Shown: positions 10,054-18,972 of the stretch, one piece after another
Layout of the letters: each line of letters opens with the position of its first letter
How positions within the stretch are numbered: position 1 is the first letter of the stretch
Assembly: GCF_003391055.1 (NCBI RefSeq)
Contig: NZ_QUAJ01000011.1
Location: 33,132-97,131 of the forward strand
Direction of reading: 5' to 3'
Length of the DNA stretch: 64,000 bases
Source: Psychrilyobacter piezotolerans
Lineage (GTDB): Bacteria; Fusobacteriota; Fusobacteriia; Fusobacteriales; Fusobacteriaceae
Translations under genes and position numbers: made by a program
The notes under the pieces: generated by a model
What the model saw: only the letters and a program-made list of their open reading frames with translations
Told to the model about the DNA's origin: nothing
Database searches by the model: none

Positions 10054-10893
10054 TTATTTCTTTAACAGTTGTATAAATTCCTCTGCTCTTCTCTCTATAT
10101 ATTCATCCTCTAACCCACCTAAATCTATTGTAAAATATAGTTTAGACAGCTCAAAAGCCAGATTATCCTTCCCGTCCCTCAGGTAGATATCTATATTTTT
10201 TTTTATCTTGGATAGTTTTTTTAATTTTATCCTGTTATATTCCTTTTCTGTCAGGGTTTCTATCTCCCTTACAGCCTGGGAGTATTTCAGCATCTTCCTG
10301 TTTTTAAATGCTCTCATGAGAGTTTCTTCTAATTTTAAAACCTCTTTATTCATACATATGGCACACATCGGCTCGGTTGAACTATAATAGATCCCACACT
10401 TACACTGCCTATATCCATGAAGTTTCAGATATTTTTTTCGTTTATATGATTTTTCCAAAACAACCCTTGTCTGCTTCTTTATGAGATCATTCTCAATCCC
10501 CACAAGCTCCTCTTCCATCTGTAAATATTCTTCATGGGTTAAAGTCAAACTGTCCAGGTCTATGGAATCATCTCTTTCTTTTTTCTTTAAAAAATAATCT
10601 TTAGTATCTTTTTTTCCAATTTTAAAGATTATCTCGCTTACATAATCTCCACCTAAAAACTCATTGGTTTTCTTTATGATAGATTGTTTTTGAAAATTCA
10701 TCTGCTGAATCCAGATAGAATTTTCTACCCCTACAAAAAGCTTTCCCTGTTTCAAGAAAATAACAAAACTTTTTTTTGAGAGTTCCCCCACTATCTTATC
10801 CCATTCTGATTTTAAAATACCTTCCTTCAGGAGCCGGCTCTTAGTTATAGCTGTTCCCATGAGATCACTGACATCTACCAGATTTTTAACCAT
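10054..10893 (-). CDS. DUF721 (DciA-like) protein with C-terminal zinc-ribbon-like region
   Basis: The first 95 or so residues match the DUF721/DciA pattern: an N-terminal helix, then WDKIVGELSKKS, a strand pair FLKQGKLFVGVENSIWIQQMNF, and IIFKIGKK. DciA proteins are linked to loading of the replicative helicase, and this location between recF and gyrB is the usual one. The protein is unusually long at 279 residues. After a charged linker it has a Cys cluster, CKCGIYY...CAIC, at about residues 161-180 that could bind zinc, then a helical, Lys/Glu-rich tail. It overlaps recF by 8 bp, implying translational coupling. The helicase-loading role is inferred from the family; the function of the C-terminal half is unknown. 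Confidence 0.75.
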   Translation of the reverse strand: MVKNLVDVSDLMGTAITKSRLLKEGILKSEWDKIVGELSKKSFVIFLKQGKLFVGVENSIWIQQMNFQKQSIIKKTNEFLGGDYVSEIIFKIGKKDTKDYFLKKKERDDSIDLDSLTLTHEEYLQMEEELVGIENDLIKKQTRVVLEKSYKRKKYLKLHGYRQCKCGIYYSSTEPMCAICMNKEVLKLEETLMRAFKNRKMLKYSQAVREIETLTEKEYNRIKLKKLSKIKKNIDIYLRDGKDNLAFELSKLYFTIDLGGLEDEYIERRAEEFIQLLKK

Positions 10894-11968
10894 CTATTCC
10901 ACCTCTGTGTATATGAAATCTTTTAGCCTCTATCTCTAAGTCCGAGGTAGAACTAATAAATAACTGGATCTCCCTCTTTTGAAAATATTTCAATATATTT
11001 CCCTTTCTTATGGAGTCAAAATAAGATGATATATCATCTATTATAAAGATAGGTGTTTCTTTTTTTTCCTTTATTATCATGTCTATTTCAGATATTTTCA
11101 GGGCAAATACTATGGATTTCTTCTCCCCTTGGGAGGAATAGGATTTAGCTTCCTTATTATCCAGCAAAAAGATGAAATCATCTCTCTGGGGACCAATGAG
11201 GGAGTACCCATATCGCAGTTCACGATCCCTTACCTCTTCATAACTTTTCCTAATCTTCCCCCCTATCTCCTCTAAAGTAGGAGATTTCAGTTCTCCTAAA
11301 AAGGATTTATACCCCAGGGTCAGCTCTTTTTCCCCATCAAACAGCTTTCGATAGTTTAAGGACAGCAATCTCGAAACATTTTTTATATAATCAATCCTTT
11401 TTTTCACTACTAATGATGCATATTTTATAAACTCCAAGTTATAGATCTCAAACATTGGATCTTTAGTATTTCTATCCTTTAGATATTTGTTTCTGAATTT
11501 TAACAGCTTGGATACCGACTTTAAGTAAAGATAGTACTCTGGATCTGCCTGAGCTATCTCATAGTCAAAGAACGATCTCCTCACACTGGGTGACCCAATA
11601 ATAAGCTCTATATCTTCTGGTATAAAAGATATAATATTTAATTTTCCCAAAAATTCATCATACTTAATAGGTTTCCTGTTGTAGGAATATCTTTTCTTCT
11701 TTTCATCTACCTTTACCGATATGGATTTCAGTGCTATCCTATCCTCGTAATTTACAAAAGCTCCCATTTTATGGCGACCGTATTTTATCATTTCCTTATT
11801 TTTACTGGTTCGAAAACTCTTCCCCGTAACCGTAAAATAAATAGCCTCCAATATACTGGTTTTTCCCTGGCCGTTTTTACCTAAAAATAAGTTAAATCTG
11901 CGATCAAATTCCAAATGTTCATCATCTAAGTTTCTAAAATTGATCATATTCATATCTAGGATTTGCAT
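10886..11968 (-). CDS. recF: DNA replication and repair protein RecF
   Basis: RecF is an SMC-like ATPase that, with RecO and RecR, helps load RecA at single-strand gaps. It has 360 residues, the expected length. The Walker A motif GKNGQGKTSILEA is near residue 30. The ABC-type signature region (SSQGEKKSIVFALKI) is near 280 and a Walker B-like stretch (PIFIIDDISSYFD) near 308. It starts 11 bases after yaaA ends and overlaps the DUF721 gene by 8 bp, so it belongs to the yaaA-recF-DUF721-gyrB-gyrA transcription unit. Confidence 0.95.
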   Translation of the reverse strand: MQILDMNMINFRNLDDEHLEFDRRFNLFLGKNGQGKTSILEAIYFTVTGKSFRTSKNKEMIKYGRHKMGAFVNYEDRIALKSISVKVDEKKKRYSYNRKPIKYDEFLGKLNIISFIPEDIELIIGSPSVRRSFFDYEIAQADPEYYLYLKSVSKLLKFRNKYLKDRNTKDPMFEIYNLEFIKYASLVVKKRIDYIKNVSRLLSLNYRKLFDGEKELTLGYKSFLGELKSPTLEEIGGKIRKSYEEVRDRELRYGYSLIGPQRDDFIFLLDNKEAKSYSSQGEKKSIVFALKISEIDMIIKEKKETPIFIIDDISSYFDSIRKGNILKYFQKREIQLFISSTSDLEIEAKRFHIHRGGIDG

Positions 11969-11979
11969 CTGGGCACCTC

Positions 11980-12189
11980 TTACGCTATTACTTCTATCTT
12001 TTTACCTTCAAATTCTACGATATCTCCTACACGGATCTTCTTTCCTCTTCTAGTTTCTATCTCACCATTTACTTTAACCATCTCTTCAGTAATTACGTGT
12101 TTCGCATCCGATCCGCTTCCTACTACGTTAGCCCACTTCAACAATTGATCTAATTTAATATATTCCGTTGTGATTTGTATCTTTTCCAT
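11980..12189 (-). CDS. yaaA: S4-domain RNA-binding protein YaaA
   Basis: This 69-residue protein is essentially one S4 RNA-binding domain: IKLDQLLKWANVVGSGSDAKHVI, then VKVNGEIETRRGKKIRVGDIVEF. It is found beside recF in many low-GC bacteria, where it normally follows dnaN. Here dnaN is absent and the gene starts the operon, with a GGAGG site in front of its ATG. Proposed roles of the family in ribosome assembly are not shown by this sequence. Confidence 0.88.
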   Translation of the reverse strand: MEKIQITTEYIKLDQLLKWANVVGSGSDAKHVITEEMVKVNGEIETRRGKKIRVGDIVEFEGKKIEVIA

Positions 12190-12316
12190 GTTTTTACCTC
12201 CAAGTTAATTGAATATCGTCTAAACCAACTTAATCTCTATCCCTTTGAATTTTTTCCAAAGTAAGGATTAATTTTAATAAAATTCAGATCTCCTATTCAA
12301 TATAATTACACATTAT

Positions 12317-12345
12317 ATTTTATCATATTTACCCTTTATTATCAA
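12317..12345 (-). promoter_or_regulatory. Candidate sigma70-type promoter for the yaaA-gyrA operon
   Basis: On the minus strand TTGATA (12340-12345) and TAAAAT (12317-12322) are separated by 17 bases, about 130 bases upstream of the yaaA start. The region is very AT-rich, so chance matches are possible. Confidence 0.45.
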
Positions 12346-12437
12346 TTAAAACGGGTTCTTGACAATCAATCTTAATCCCGCCATTAAAAAGTTTTTAAAC
12401 CATCCTTATTTGACAGATTAGAGGGTCTCAGAAATAA

Positions 12438-12467
12438 AAAAATAGAACTCGAAAGTTCTATTTTTTT
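12438..12467 (-). terminator. Bidirectional hairpin terminator after the lipoprotein gene
   Basis: A perfect 13-bp stem (12438-12450 with 12455-12467), loop CGAA, is flanked by A and T runs. It lies 9 bases beyond the stop of the minus-strand gene 12476-14413. Confidence 0.85.
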
Positions 12468-12475
12468 AAGTCTTA

Positions 12476-14413
12476 CTATTTTTTTATAAAAACTTTATCT
12501 CTCATGGGATTTTTTATGTCCAATACAAAGTCTTTAAACTCTCTATACTCCTCTTTTTTTACTATTCCAACAGGGATATAGATCTCTCTGGTTATATCTA
12601 TAATATTTTTATCCTGTTTTGAGATAAATTTATATTTTGCAGTTCTGTCTCCTATCTTAAATTCCTTTATAATATTCAGCCCATTGATAAATTTAGAAGT
12701 CTTTAGGATATTTTTTTTCTGACCGAGATCTATCCTAAAGGTTTCCTTGGTGGATATTTCATCGTATATTTGGTAATCATGATCTCTCTTATCCAAAGAT
12801 AAACTTAAGTTGATTTCCACAGAGGGTATTGTAAAGTATAAATATTTATCCTGGTCTATCACAAAATTATCCGCCTTTAAACCATATGACATTTTCATAG
12901 GTTCTTTATAGTCCAGAAAATCACTGAATTTGGTTTCTCCTACTATCGTAGTCGATGAACTGCCAAAATCTTGATCTATAAGATTTTTCCTCTGAGCAGG
13001 AAGCATTTCTCCATAATACCTTATAAAATAATCTCTTATCCCCTTAAATTCAAGGTTTACATCTATCTTTGCATCGCCATCTTCTAACTTATAGAGATAG
13101 TTTTTATTCTCCTTATAATCTATTTTTGGTTCATAAACCTGGGGCAGATAGTTATTTTTTTTAGAGATATAATTTGTTTTTTCATCAAATGCATCCAGAT
13201 AGTTCCCTCTACTATTTAATCGAACTATTCTCCCCTCAACATATGTTCCAACAGTATATATAGAATTATTCATAGGATATTTTATCTGATAAGGAGAACT
13301 TTTATCGTATGAGTCTAATATGATCACAGGATAGACATCATTGATATTTTGTGCCCTAACTAAGCCTACAAACAATGCATTCAAATCGATTTTAGAACCG
13401 TATTTTTGATAGATAATCCGGTCTAAATTTAACGGTTTAAAATCCGACTGGGATAAATATATTTTTTGGGCAGTAAAATTATTTATCACATATGAATATA
13501 TTTTAGCTACTTTGTCTATTTTTTCTTCGGTATCTCCTACTATTTTATTGGAAAGCTCCCTGACCTCAGGGGTGATCTCGATATTGTCCATAGATTGTAT
13601 TTTTTCTTTACCGAGATCTGACCAGTCTTTATAAAAAGAATATACAACTTTATTTATATCCAACAAGAGATTTACAGGCATCTCCTCCTCCCTCTTTAAA
13701 ACTTTTGCATTCTTCGAACTAAAGGTAAGGATATTTCTGTCACCTAAAACTTTTTTATCCTCAACTATATTATCCCCTGCAACCTCATACTTTAACTCCA
13801 TAGATTTTGGATAATCTATTGTTCTAGTTTTATTCACAGAGGGGATTTTAGTGTCAAAAGGTTCATTCCCACCCAGCGGATAAGTATACTTAGTTTTAAT
13901 AGTATAGTCTGTTACAATATATGTCCCTGGTTCTACTTGAGGGAAATTAATTATCCTATTTTTATTGTGAACATATGTAGGCGAGTATATCGCCAGTTCA
14001 TCATCTTGTTCGATGCTTTGGTTTTTAGGTATTGAAATCTTTTTATAATCTTTTGTCACTGTATACATTTCTCCCAAGATCAATTTTTCATTGGTCGGGT
14101 CATAATTTATAACTATATCTGAATTTTTTTTCTTTCCTTCATAGTTGATTATCTGAGTAATATAAAAATAATGGACTTCGCTGCTTCCATCCTCGTGGAC
14201 AGTTGTTTTTTTATTGTTTACCAAATCAACTGCTCCTAATTCATTATACTCCTCAGGAAGTTTATTGTTATTTTTAATAATCTCTATAACTTCACTAAAT
14301 TTATATCCTATCTTATCTGAATTTTCACCGTTTTCCAACTTAGATTTCGTACACCCTATAAAAATAAGGGCAGTCAAAGTTAAACATAGAAATAATTTTA
14401 TTTTATTTTTCAT
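12476..14413 (-). CDS. Exported lipoprotein, transglutaminase-like fold without catalytic residues
   Basis: The 645-residue protein begins with a lipoprotein signal (hydrophobic stretch, then LIFIGC with the lipidated Cys near residue 21). It resembles its upstream neighbour: an N-terminal DUF3857-like beta region, then a transglutaminase-like core, then a C-terminal beta region. The segment aligning with the neighbour's GGVCRDKATLLSAML reads KYGSKIDLNALFVGL, so the catalytic Cys is Ile, and no matching His and Asp are visible. It is therefore probably a non-catalytic paralogue. It overlaps the neighbour by 11 bp, implying coupled expression. It should be membrane-anchored in the periplasm. 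Family assignment rests on the comparison with the neighbour and is moderate. Confidence 0.65.
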   Translation of the reverse strand: MKNKIKLFLCLTLTALIFIGCTKSKLENGENSDKIGYKFSEVIEIIKNNNKLPEEYNELGAVDLVNNKKTTVHEDGSSEVHYFYITQIINYEGKKKNSDIVINYDPTNEKLILGEMYTVTKDYKKISIPKNQSIEQDDELAIYSPTYVHNKNRIINFPQVEPGTYIVTDYTIKTKYTYPLGGNEPFDTKIPSVNKTRTIDYPKSMELKYEVAGDNIVEDKKVLGDRNILTFSSKNAKVLKREEEMPVNLLLDINKVVYSFYKDWSDLGKEKIQSMDNIEITPEVRELSNKIVGDTEEKIDKVAKIYSYVINNFTAQKIYLSQSDFKPLNLDRIIYQKYGSKIDLNALFVGLVRAQNINDVYPVIILDSYDKSSPYQIKYPMNNSIYTVGTYVEGRIVRLNSRGNYLDAFDEKTNYISKKNNYLPQVYEPKIDYKENKNYLYKLEDGDAKIDVNLEFKGIRDYFIRYYGEMLPAQRKNLIDQDFGSSSTTIVGETKFSDFLDYKEPMKMSYGLKADNFVIDQDKYLYFTIPSVEINLSLSLDKRDHDYQIYDEISTKETFRIDLGQKKNILKTSKFINGLNIIKEFKIGDRTAKYKFISKQDKNIIDITREIYIPVGIVKKEEYREFKDFVLDIKNPMRDKVFIKK

Positions 14414-16355
14414 CTATTTTCACCTCTTTTATCAAGAATAAATTGTTATTATTTGAAAGTTCCCCTATCTCTTTTTTTATGTCCTGATATTTTTCTTTGG
14501 GAAAATGAATCTTTGAATTTTCCAGATAATAAGTGGTATCCAATGTATTGTTTTTTACTTTGGAAGTAAACACAGTTTTAAACCCGGCATAGTTAATGGT
14601 CTTAGGTTTTGGTATGGAGATATTTGAAATACTTTCCGGAAATTCCAAACGATAGTTCACGGTGAAACTTGTGGGTGAATTTAATTTAAAATCATATTTC
14701 CTGTCGGCTAACGAAAATGGGTATGAAATTGATCCCTCATACATAAAATGGATACTGGGATCGGCACCACTAAAAGGGATGAATATATAGTCATTGATCT
14801 TTTTTCCGTATTCAGGTATCTCAATATCAGCTTTTATAGTATATTTAGAATCCATATTTTTAGGATCTGAAGTTATAATATTTGTCGTTATTATGCCGGG
14901 ATTAACCCTGTTGATCAGCCTGGTTATCAATTTATCCAAATCATATTTATTCATCCTCATAGATGCCGATCTAAAATCACCATCAGCTATCCCTGAAAAT
15001 ATAAATTCAATAGTTCCTACAGCATTATAGTCACTGTCCAGCTTTAGATCTATAGCTGCACTGGAGTTATTCTCTATAGCCGGCGACACGGGAGTACTCC
15101 TCAGTCTATCTCCATCTCTACTAGATATCAGATAGGAATTATCCTCCTCATATTTAGGTAAAAAATCCTTAGTGGTTTCGTTTGTCGGATCCAGGATATG
15201 CAATGGTTCACCGCTTTCATCATAGGCCATCGTTATCATATGATTAAACAAGTCGATCGGAACCTCAGGGCTAATACGTGATCCCGAGCTTATAAGAACC
15301 GTATCTGACTTAATTCCAGCTTCATTCAGCATAGCACTCAAAAGGGTCGCTTTATCTCTGCATACTCCCCCTCTGGTTTTAAATGTATAAGATATATCAT
15401 GGGGCTCCAGACCAGGTCTGTTCTTTTCGCCGTCTACACCCAGATACCTTATGTTTCTGGCCACCCAGTAGAAGATATTCTCTATTTTTTCATCCCTTGT
15501 TTTAGCATCTTTGGTCAGTTCACGAACTTTCTCTCTGATATCATCATCCATGGTAAGGTGAGGTGTCACCAGTTCATAGGACCATTTGGATATATACTCC
15601 CAATTTGGTATGGTTGTATACTCAATATGATTTAAAGAAAATGAAGCATCATCCATATTGGGCTCCGGAGTCACCAGCGGATTATCCCTTATGTTCCATT
15701 CATATATCTGTTTATCCCCGGCTACAGTTCTTTTTTGATCATACTTAAACCCCTTCTTATTCAACTCATGGACATACAATTTTATGTCCTTAGGAAATGT
15801 AAGTTTTTCATAGTTATTTATAAATTTGTTAGAATTTTCCAGGGTAATTCCCCCTGAAAAATGCCCTTCTATCCTTGCTTTTTTTATAGTTTCAACAGCT
15901 TTGGTATATATTATATCTCCTATCTCCAGATTTGGTAAATTCCCGGATAAAGTTTTTGCTTGAGTTGTATATATGTTCTTTTTTTGAGAAGCTCCATTTA
16001 TTTTTTCTTCCAATATTTTTTTCGGATCTAATTTGATTACCTTTCCATCTGCTTTAATCAGCTCTATTGCAGCTATATCTAAACTGCTGTAATTGGCATC
16101 ATAATCAAAGTAAAGAGAGTTATCTTTTTTAGAAGTGGTATTCAAGACTTTTTTATAAATTTCGGTCGTTATAGTCCCTCCTCCCAACTCATCCCTTTCT
16201 GTCAGTGAGTTAACTATATAAACCTCATTATATTCAGCATAGTCCTCAGCTGCTATAGGTGATAAGATTTTAATAGCTTCATTTTTCGGGATATAAGCAG
16301 AAAAACTTATCGATGAAAACCATATTGACAATAAAATTACAAGTTTCTTGATCAT
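14403..16355 (-). CDS. DUF3857 / transglutaminase-like exported protein
   Basis: The 650-residue protein has an N-terminal signal peptide (KKLVILLSIWFSSISFSA) with no lipobox Cys. A DUF3857-like domain occupies roughly residues 40-230. A transglutaminase-like core follows with RYLGVDG, then the catalytic-Cys motif GGVCRDKATLLSAML near 330, a His in FNHMITMAYDE and an Asp in ILDPTNE, which would complete a Cys-His-Asp triad. The C-terminal third is beta-rich. In the family such proteins are periplasmic and of unknown substrate. The second gene of the pair (12476-14413) overlaps by 11 bp and has lost the triad, so the two may work as an active/inactive pair. Confidence 0.75.
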   Translation of the reverse strand: MIKKLVILLSIWFSSISFSAYIPKNEAIKILSPIAAEDYAEYNEVYIVNSLTERDELGGGTITTEIYKKVLNTTSKKDNSLYFDYDANYSSLDIAAIELIKADGKVIKLDPKKILEEKINGASQKKNIYTTQAKTLSGNLPNLEIGDIIYTKAVETIKKARIEGHFSGGITLENSNKFINNYEKLTFPKDIKLYVHELNKKGFKYDQKRTVAGDKQIYEWNIRDNPLVTPEPNMDDASFSLNHIEYTTIPNWEYISKWSYELVTPHLTMDDDIREKVRELTKDAKTRDEKIENIFYWVARNIRYLGVDGEKNRPGLEPHDISYTFKTRGGVCRDKATLLSAMLNEAGIKSDTVLISSGSRISPEVPIDLFNHMITMAYDESGEPLHILDPTNETTKDFLPKYEEDNSYLISSRDGDRLRSTPVSPAIENNSSAAIDLKLDSDYNAVGTIEFIFSGIADGDFRSASMRMNKYDLDKLITRLINRVNPGIITTNIITSDPKNMDSKYTIKADIEIPEYGKKINDYIFIPFSGADPSIHFMYEGSISYPFSLADRKYDFKLNSPTSFTVNYRLEFPESISNISIPKPKTINYAGFKTVFTSKVKNNTLDTTYYLENSKIHFPKEKYQDIKKEIGELSNNNNLFLIKEVKIDEK

Positions 16356-16487
16356 TTCTATTCCTCCATTTTAATATTTTTTTACTTCTAATTTAAGTAA
16401 AATTTAGTTCTGCCACCCTACAATAATAGTTCTTAATTTTGATAAAGTCAATTTTTTTGATATTTAAATACTATTTTTTATAACAAC

Positions 16488-16517
16488 AAAAAATAGAACC
16501 CGAAGATTCTATTTTTA
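16488..16517 (-). terminator. Hairpin terminator after the UGA-interrupted methyltransferase gene
   Basis: A 10-bp stem (16489-16498 with 16507-16516) is flanked by A and T runs. It starts only about 34 bases beyond the TAA at 16551, which supports that TAA, not the UGA 144 bases upstream, as the true gene end. Confidence 0.8.
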
Positions 16518-16550
16518 TCCGAATATTTTTGTCTATCCATACATATCTAA

Positions 16551-17303
16551 TTAAATATCCTTCTTCCCGCGAACTAAAATTCCCTTGGTTTTAGATGAAC
16601 TGTTATAGCTTTTTTCCTCCATCACTTCTACCTTGGTAAAGCCGGCGTCTTCCAACATCTTCAGAAAAACCTTTTCCGATACAGCTCCTCCCTCTCATTG
16701 AAACCAGCTGTCGACCCTGTCTCTGTGATCTTTAATTTTTCCACCTGTAAATAATTGATCCACTACCATTAGTTTTCCCTTTGGTTTTAACACTCTATAC
16801 AGCTCTTTAAACAGAAATTCTTTATTTGGAACCAGGTTAAAAACACTGTTAGAGATTATTGTATCAAAGGTGGCATCAGGAAATATCAAATTATCATCCT
16901 TGGATAATACCAGACTGGTATTTTTCAGATTTAATTTATCTATATTTTTCTTTGCTCTCCCTAACATCTCAGGAATAAGATCCAGCCCGACCACCCTGCC
17001 TTGATCTCCTACTAATTTAGAGGCAAAAATCAGATCGATTCCCGCTCCGCATCCAAAATCCAGGATGATTTCTCCATCTTTTATCTCTCCTAATAAAAAT
17101 GGATTTCCTGTTCCACAGTAGGCATCAGCTACCATTTCAGGGAGCTGTTCCATTATATTTCTGTCATATTTTAAAAACTCCAGTGCTTTACGCCCTGTAG
17201 TATACCTGAATTGTCCCGCAGGATTAATAGCAACCTTGGAGTACTTTTTTTCTATATCCTTCTGTATCCTGACCCTATCATCTATTGAAAAAAAATCTTT
17301 CAT
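16551..17303 (-). CDS. Probable selenoprotein: ArsM-like SAM-dependent methyltransferase with in-frame UGA
   Basis: The open frame from ATG 17303 is interrupted by TGA at 16695-16697 (codon 203) and continues in frame for 47 codons to TAA at 16551-16553, giving 250 residues with Sec203. The N-terminal part is a class I methyltransferase: CGTGNPF near 64, the SAM-binding ILDFGCGAGIDLIFASKLVG near 79 and GLDLIPEMLGRAKKN. This layout resembles arsenite methyltransferase (ArsM)-like enzymes. After the UGA the frame reads EGGAVSEKVFLKMLEDAGFTKV. This is the usual C-x-x-G-A...L-x-x-A-G-F block of the family, with UGA at the Cys position. A SECIS-type hairpin starts 15 bases after the UGA. A terminator follows the TAA closely. 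Sec insertion is inferred; the substrate (As, or another soft metalloid or thiol) is unknown. Confidence 0.85.
16661..16679 (-). promoter_or_regulatory. Candidate bacterial SECIS element
   Basis: On the minus strand, 16672-16679 pairs with 16661-16668 in an 8-bp stem (one G-U), closing a three-base GGU apical loop at 16669-16671. The loop begins 24 bases after the UGA (16695-16697), within the roughly 16-37 base spacing known for bacterial SECIS hairpins. G at the start of the loop also matches the known pattern. Confidence 0.75.
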
Positions 17304-17384
17304 CTTTTCCCTCCAACTAAATATTTATTCTCTCATTAAAGTATAGTATTAATTTTTCCATCTATCAATATCTAAATATCTAAA

Positions 17385-17414
17385 AAAAACTGCAGAGAAT
17401 TCCCTGCAGTTTTT
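17385..17414 (-). terminator. Hairpin terminator after the M18 aminopeptidase gene
   Basis: An 11-bp stem (17385-17395 with 17404-17414) with A and T runs on either side lies 18 bases past the minus-strand stop at 17433. Confidence 0.85.
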
Positions 17415-17432
17415 CTTATTTTAACTTTATCC

Positions 17433-18827
17433 TTAGAAGTTATAGAACACCTTATAAGCTCTATAAATTTCATATACATCATATTTTGAAGCTAACTCCA
17501 TCGGTGAATGCATAGATAATAGTGCAGCTCCTGCATCAATAGTTCTAATACCATAGTGAGCCAGGAACATAGCTACAGTTCCTCCTCCACCTTCGTCTAC
17601 CTTTCCAAGCATTCCAGTCTGCCATTTGATATTTGCCTCATCAAATATAGATCTGAGTTCCGCTACATATTCTGCATCTGCGTCAGATGATCCGCCTTTT
17701 CCGCCAGACCCGGTATACTTAGTAAGAACTATTCCATATCCTAATTTACTTGCATTTTGCTCATCATGAACAGATTTAAACAATGGATTAAGACCCGCAT
17801 TTACGTCGGATGACAGTGCATGGGAGTTCCACAATACTTTTCTTAACAGATGATCATTGAACTTGTCTCCTAAAATTTTATAGATGATGTCACCCATAAA
17901 ATAATCTAAATATCTGGATTGTAATCCTGTAGACCCCATAGACCCTACCTCTTCCTTATCTGCTAAATAGCAGATAGAAGTTCTTCTGGGAGTTCCCTCT
18001 AGATCAAACATAGAAATCATTGAAGTATATCCGCAGATTCTGTCGTCATGACCATATGCCCCTACTATAGCTCTATCCATACCGATGTCTCTGGCTTTCT
18101 CTGCCGGCACCAGCTGTAATTCAGCCGAGATAAAGTCCTCTTCCACTATCCCGTAATCATCGTTTAATTTCTTTAAGATAGTATACTTAAAGTGTTCCTT
18201 CATCTCACCATCTTTCATCGTTGTAGGAGTAGATCCTACTAAGATATTCATTTCCTCACCTTTCAACACTTCATTGGCTTTTCTTTCCCTTTGTACATGT
18301 CTATCTAAATGAGGCAGCAGGTCAGGGATTACAAATACAGGATCGGTCGGATCTTCACCGATAACTATGTCTATTAATTTACCATCTTTTAAAGCCACTA
18401 CACCGTGTAGTGATAATGCTCTGGATGCCCATTGATATTTCTTTATCCCGCCATAGTAGTGAGTTTTTAAAAGTGCAAAATCACCGTCTTCATAGAGTGG
18501 GCTTTGTTTTAAGTCCAATCTAGGAGAATCTACATGGGATACTACAAAATTAGCTCCCTTTAATATGTCATCAGTTCCAATAACTGCTAAAATAAGGTTC
18601 TTCCCTCTGTTATTGTAGAAAACCTTGTCTCCTGCTTTTAACGTTTCCACAGATTCTGCATCTACGAAACCATTAGCTTCGGCCATCTTTTGAGAATAAG
18701 TAATCACTTCTCTCTCTGTCTTGGCTGTATCTAAAAATTCTTTATACCCTTCCGAAAAATCCATTACATTTTTTTTAACAGATTCCTCAATATCTTTCCA
18801 TCCATTTTCTTTTTTGTAAAACATCAT
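17433..18827 (-). CDS. apeA: M18-family aminopeptidase
   Basis: This is a cytosolic zinc aminopeptidase of the M18 (aspartyl/lysyl aminopeptidase) family, 464 residues, of the ApeA type. Visible metal and active-site motifs are VVSHVDSPRLDLK near 93 (first metal His and Asp), ADKEEVGSMGSTGLQS near 288 (catalytic and bridging Glu), the SSDVNAG block near 335 and a C-terminal SMHSPMELASKYD near 440 (last metal His). Family members form large tetrahedral dodecamers and trim N-terminal residues from peptides. The next gene on the same strand is oligoendopeptidase F and the Opp importer is beyond that, consistent with a peptide-degradation role. The start follows a GGGGAGG site. Confidence 0.92.
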   Translation of the reverse strand: MMFYKKENGWKDIEESVKKNVMDFSEGYKEFLDTAKTEREVITYSQKMAEANGFVDAESVETLKAGDKVFYNNRGKNLILAVIGTDDILKGANFVVSHVDSPRLDLKQSPLYEDGDFALLKTHYYGGIKKYQWASRALSLHGVVALKDGKLIDIVIGEDPTDPVFVIPDLLPHLDRHVQRERKANEVLKGEEMNILVGSTPTTMKDGEMKEHFKYTILKKLNDDYGIVEEDFISAELQLVPAEKARDIGMDRAIVGAYGHDDRICGYTSMISMFDLEGTPRRTSICYLADKEEVGSMGSTGLQSRYLDYFMGDIIYKILGDKFNDHLLRKVLWNSHALSSDVNAGLNPLFKSVHDEQNASKLGYGIVLTKYTGSGGKGGSSDADAEYVAELRSIFDEANIKWQTGMLGKVDEGGGGTVAMFLAHYGIRTIDAGAALLSMHSPMELASKYDVYEIYRAYKVFYNF

Positions 18828-18972
18828 TTCCTCCCCTTTTTAAAACCCTCAATAAAATGAGTTCATCATATAATTGCTTTTAACTGTTTTCTATCAACGT
18901 TATACTAAAATACAGCTAAAACACACTTAATAGTACCACATTTTTAAGCTTTTTTATCGATAAAGTTAAGTT

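Noticed and set aside
5156..12189. Chromosome replication origin near gyrB-recF
   Set aside because: dnaA and dnaN are absent from the window and no DnaA-box cluster (TTATNCACA) is visible in the gaps.
12476..14413. Second catalytic transglutaminase
   Set aside because: The Cys position is Ile and the His/Asp are missing, so I list it as a non-catalytic relative.
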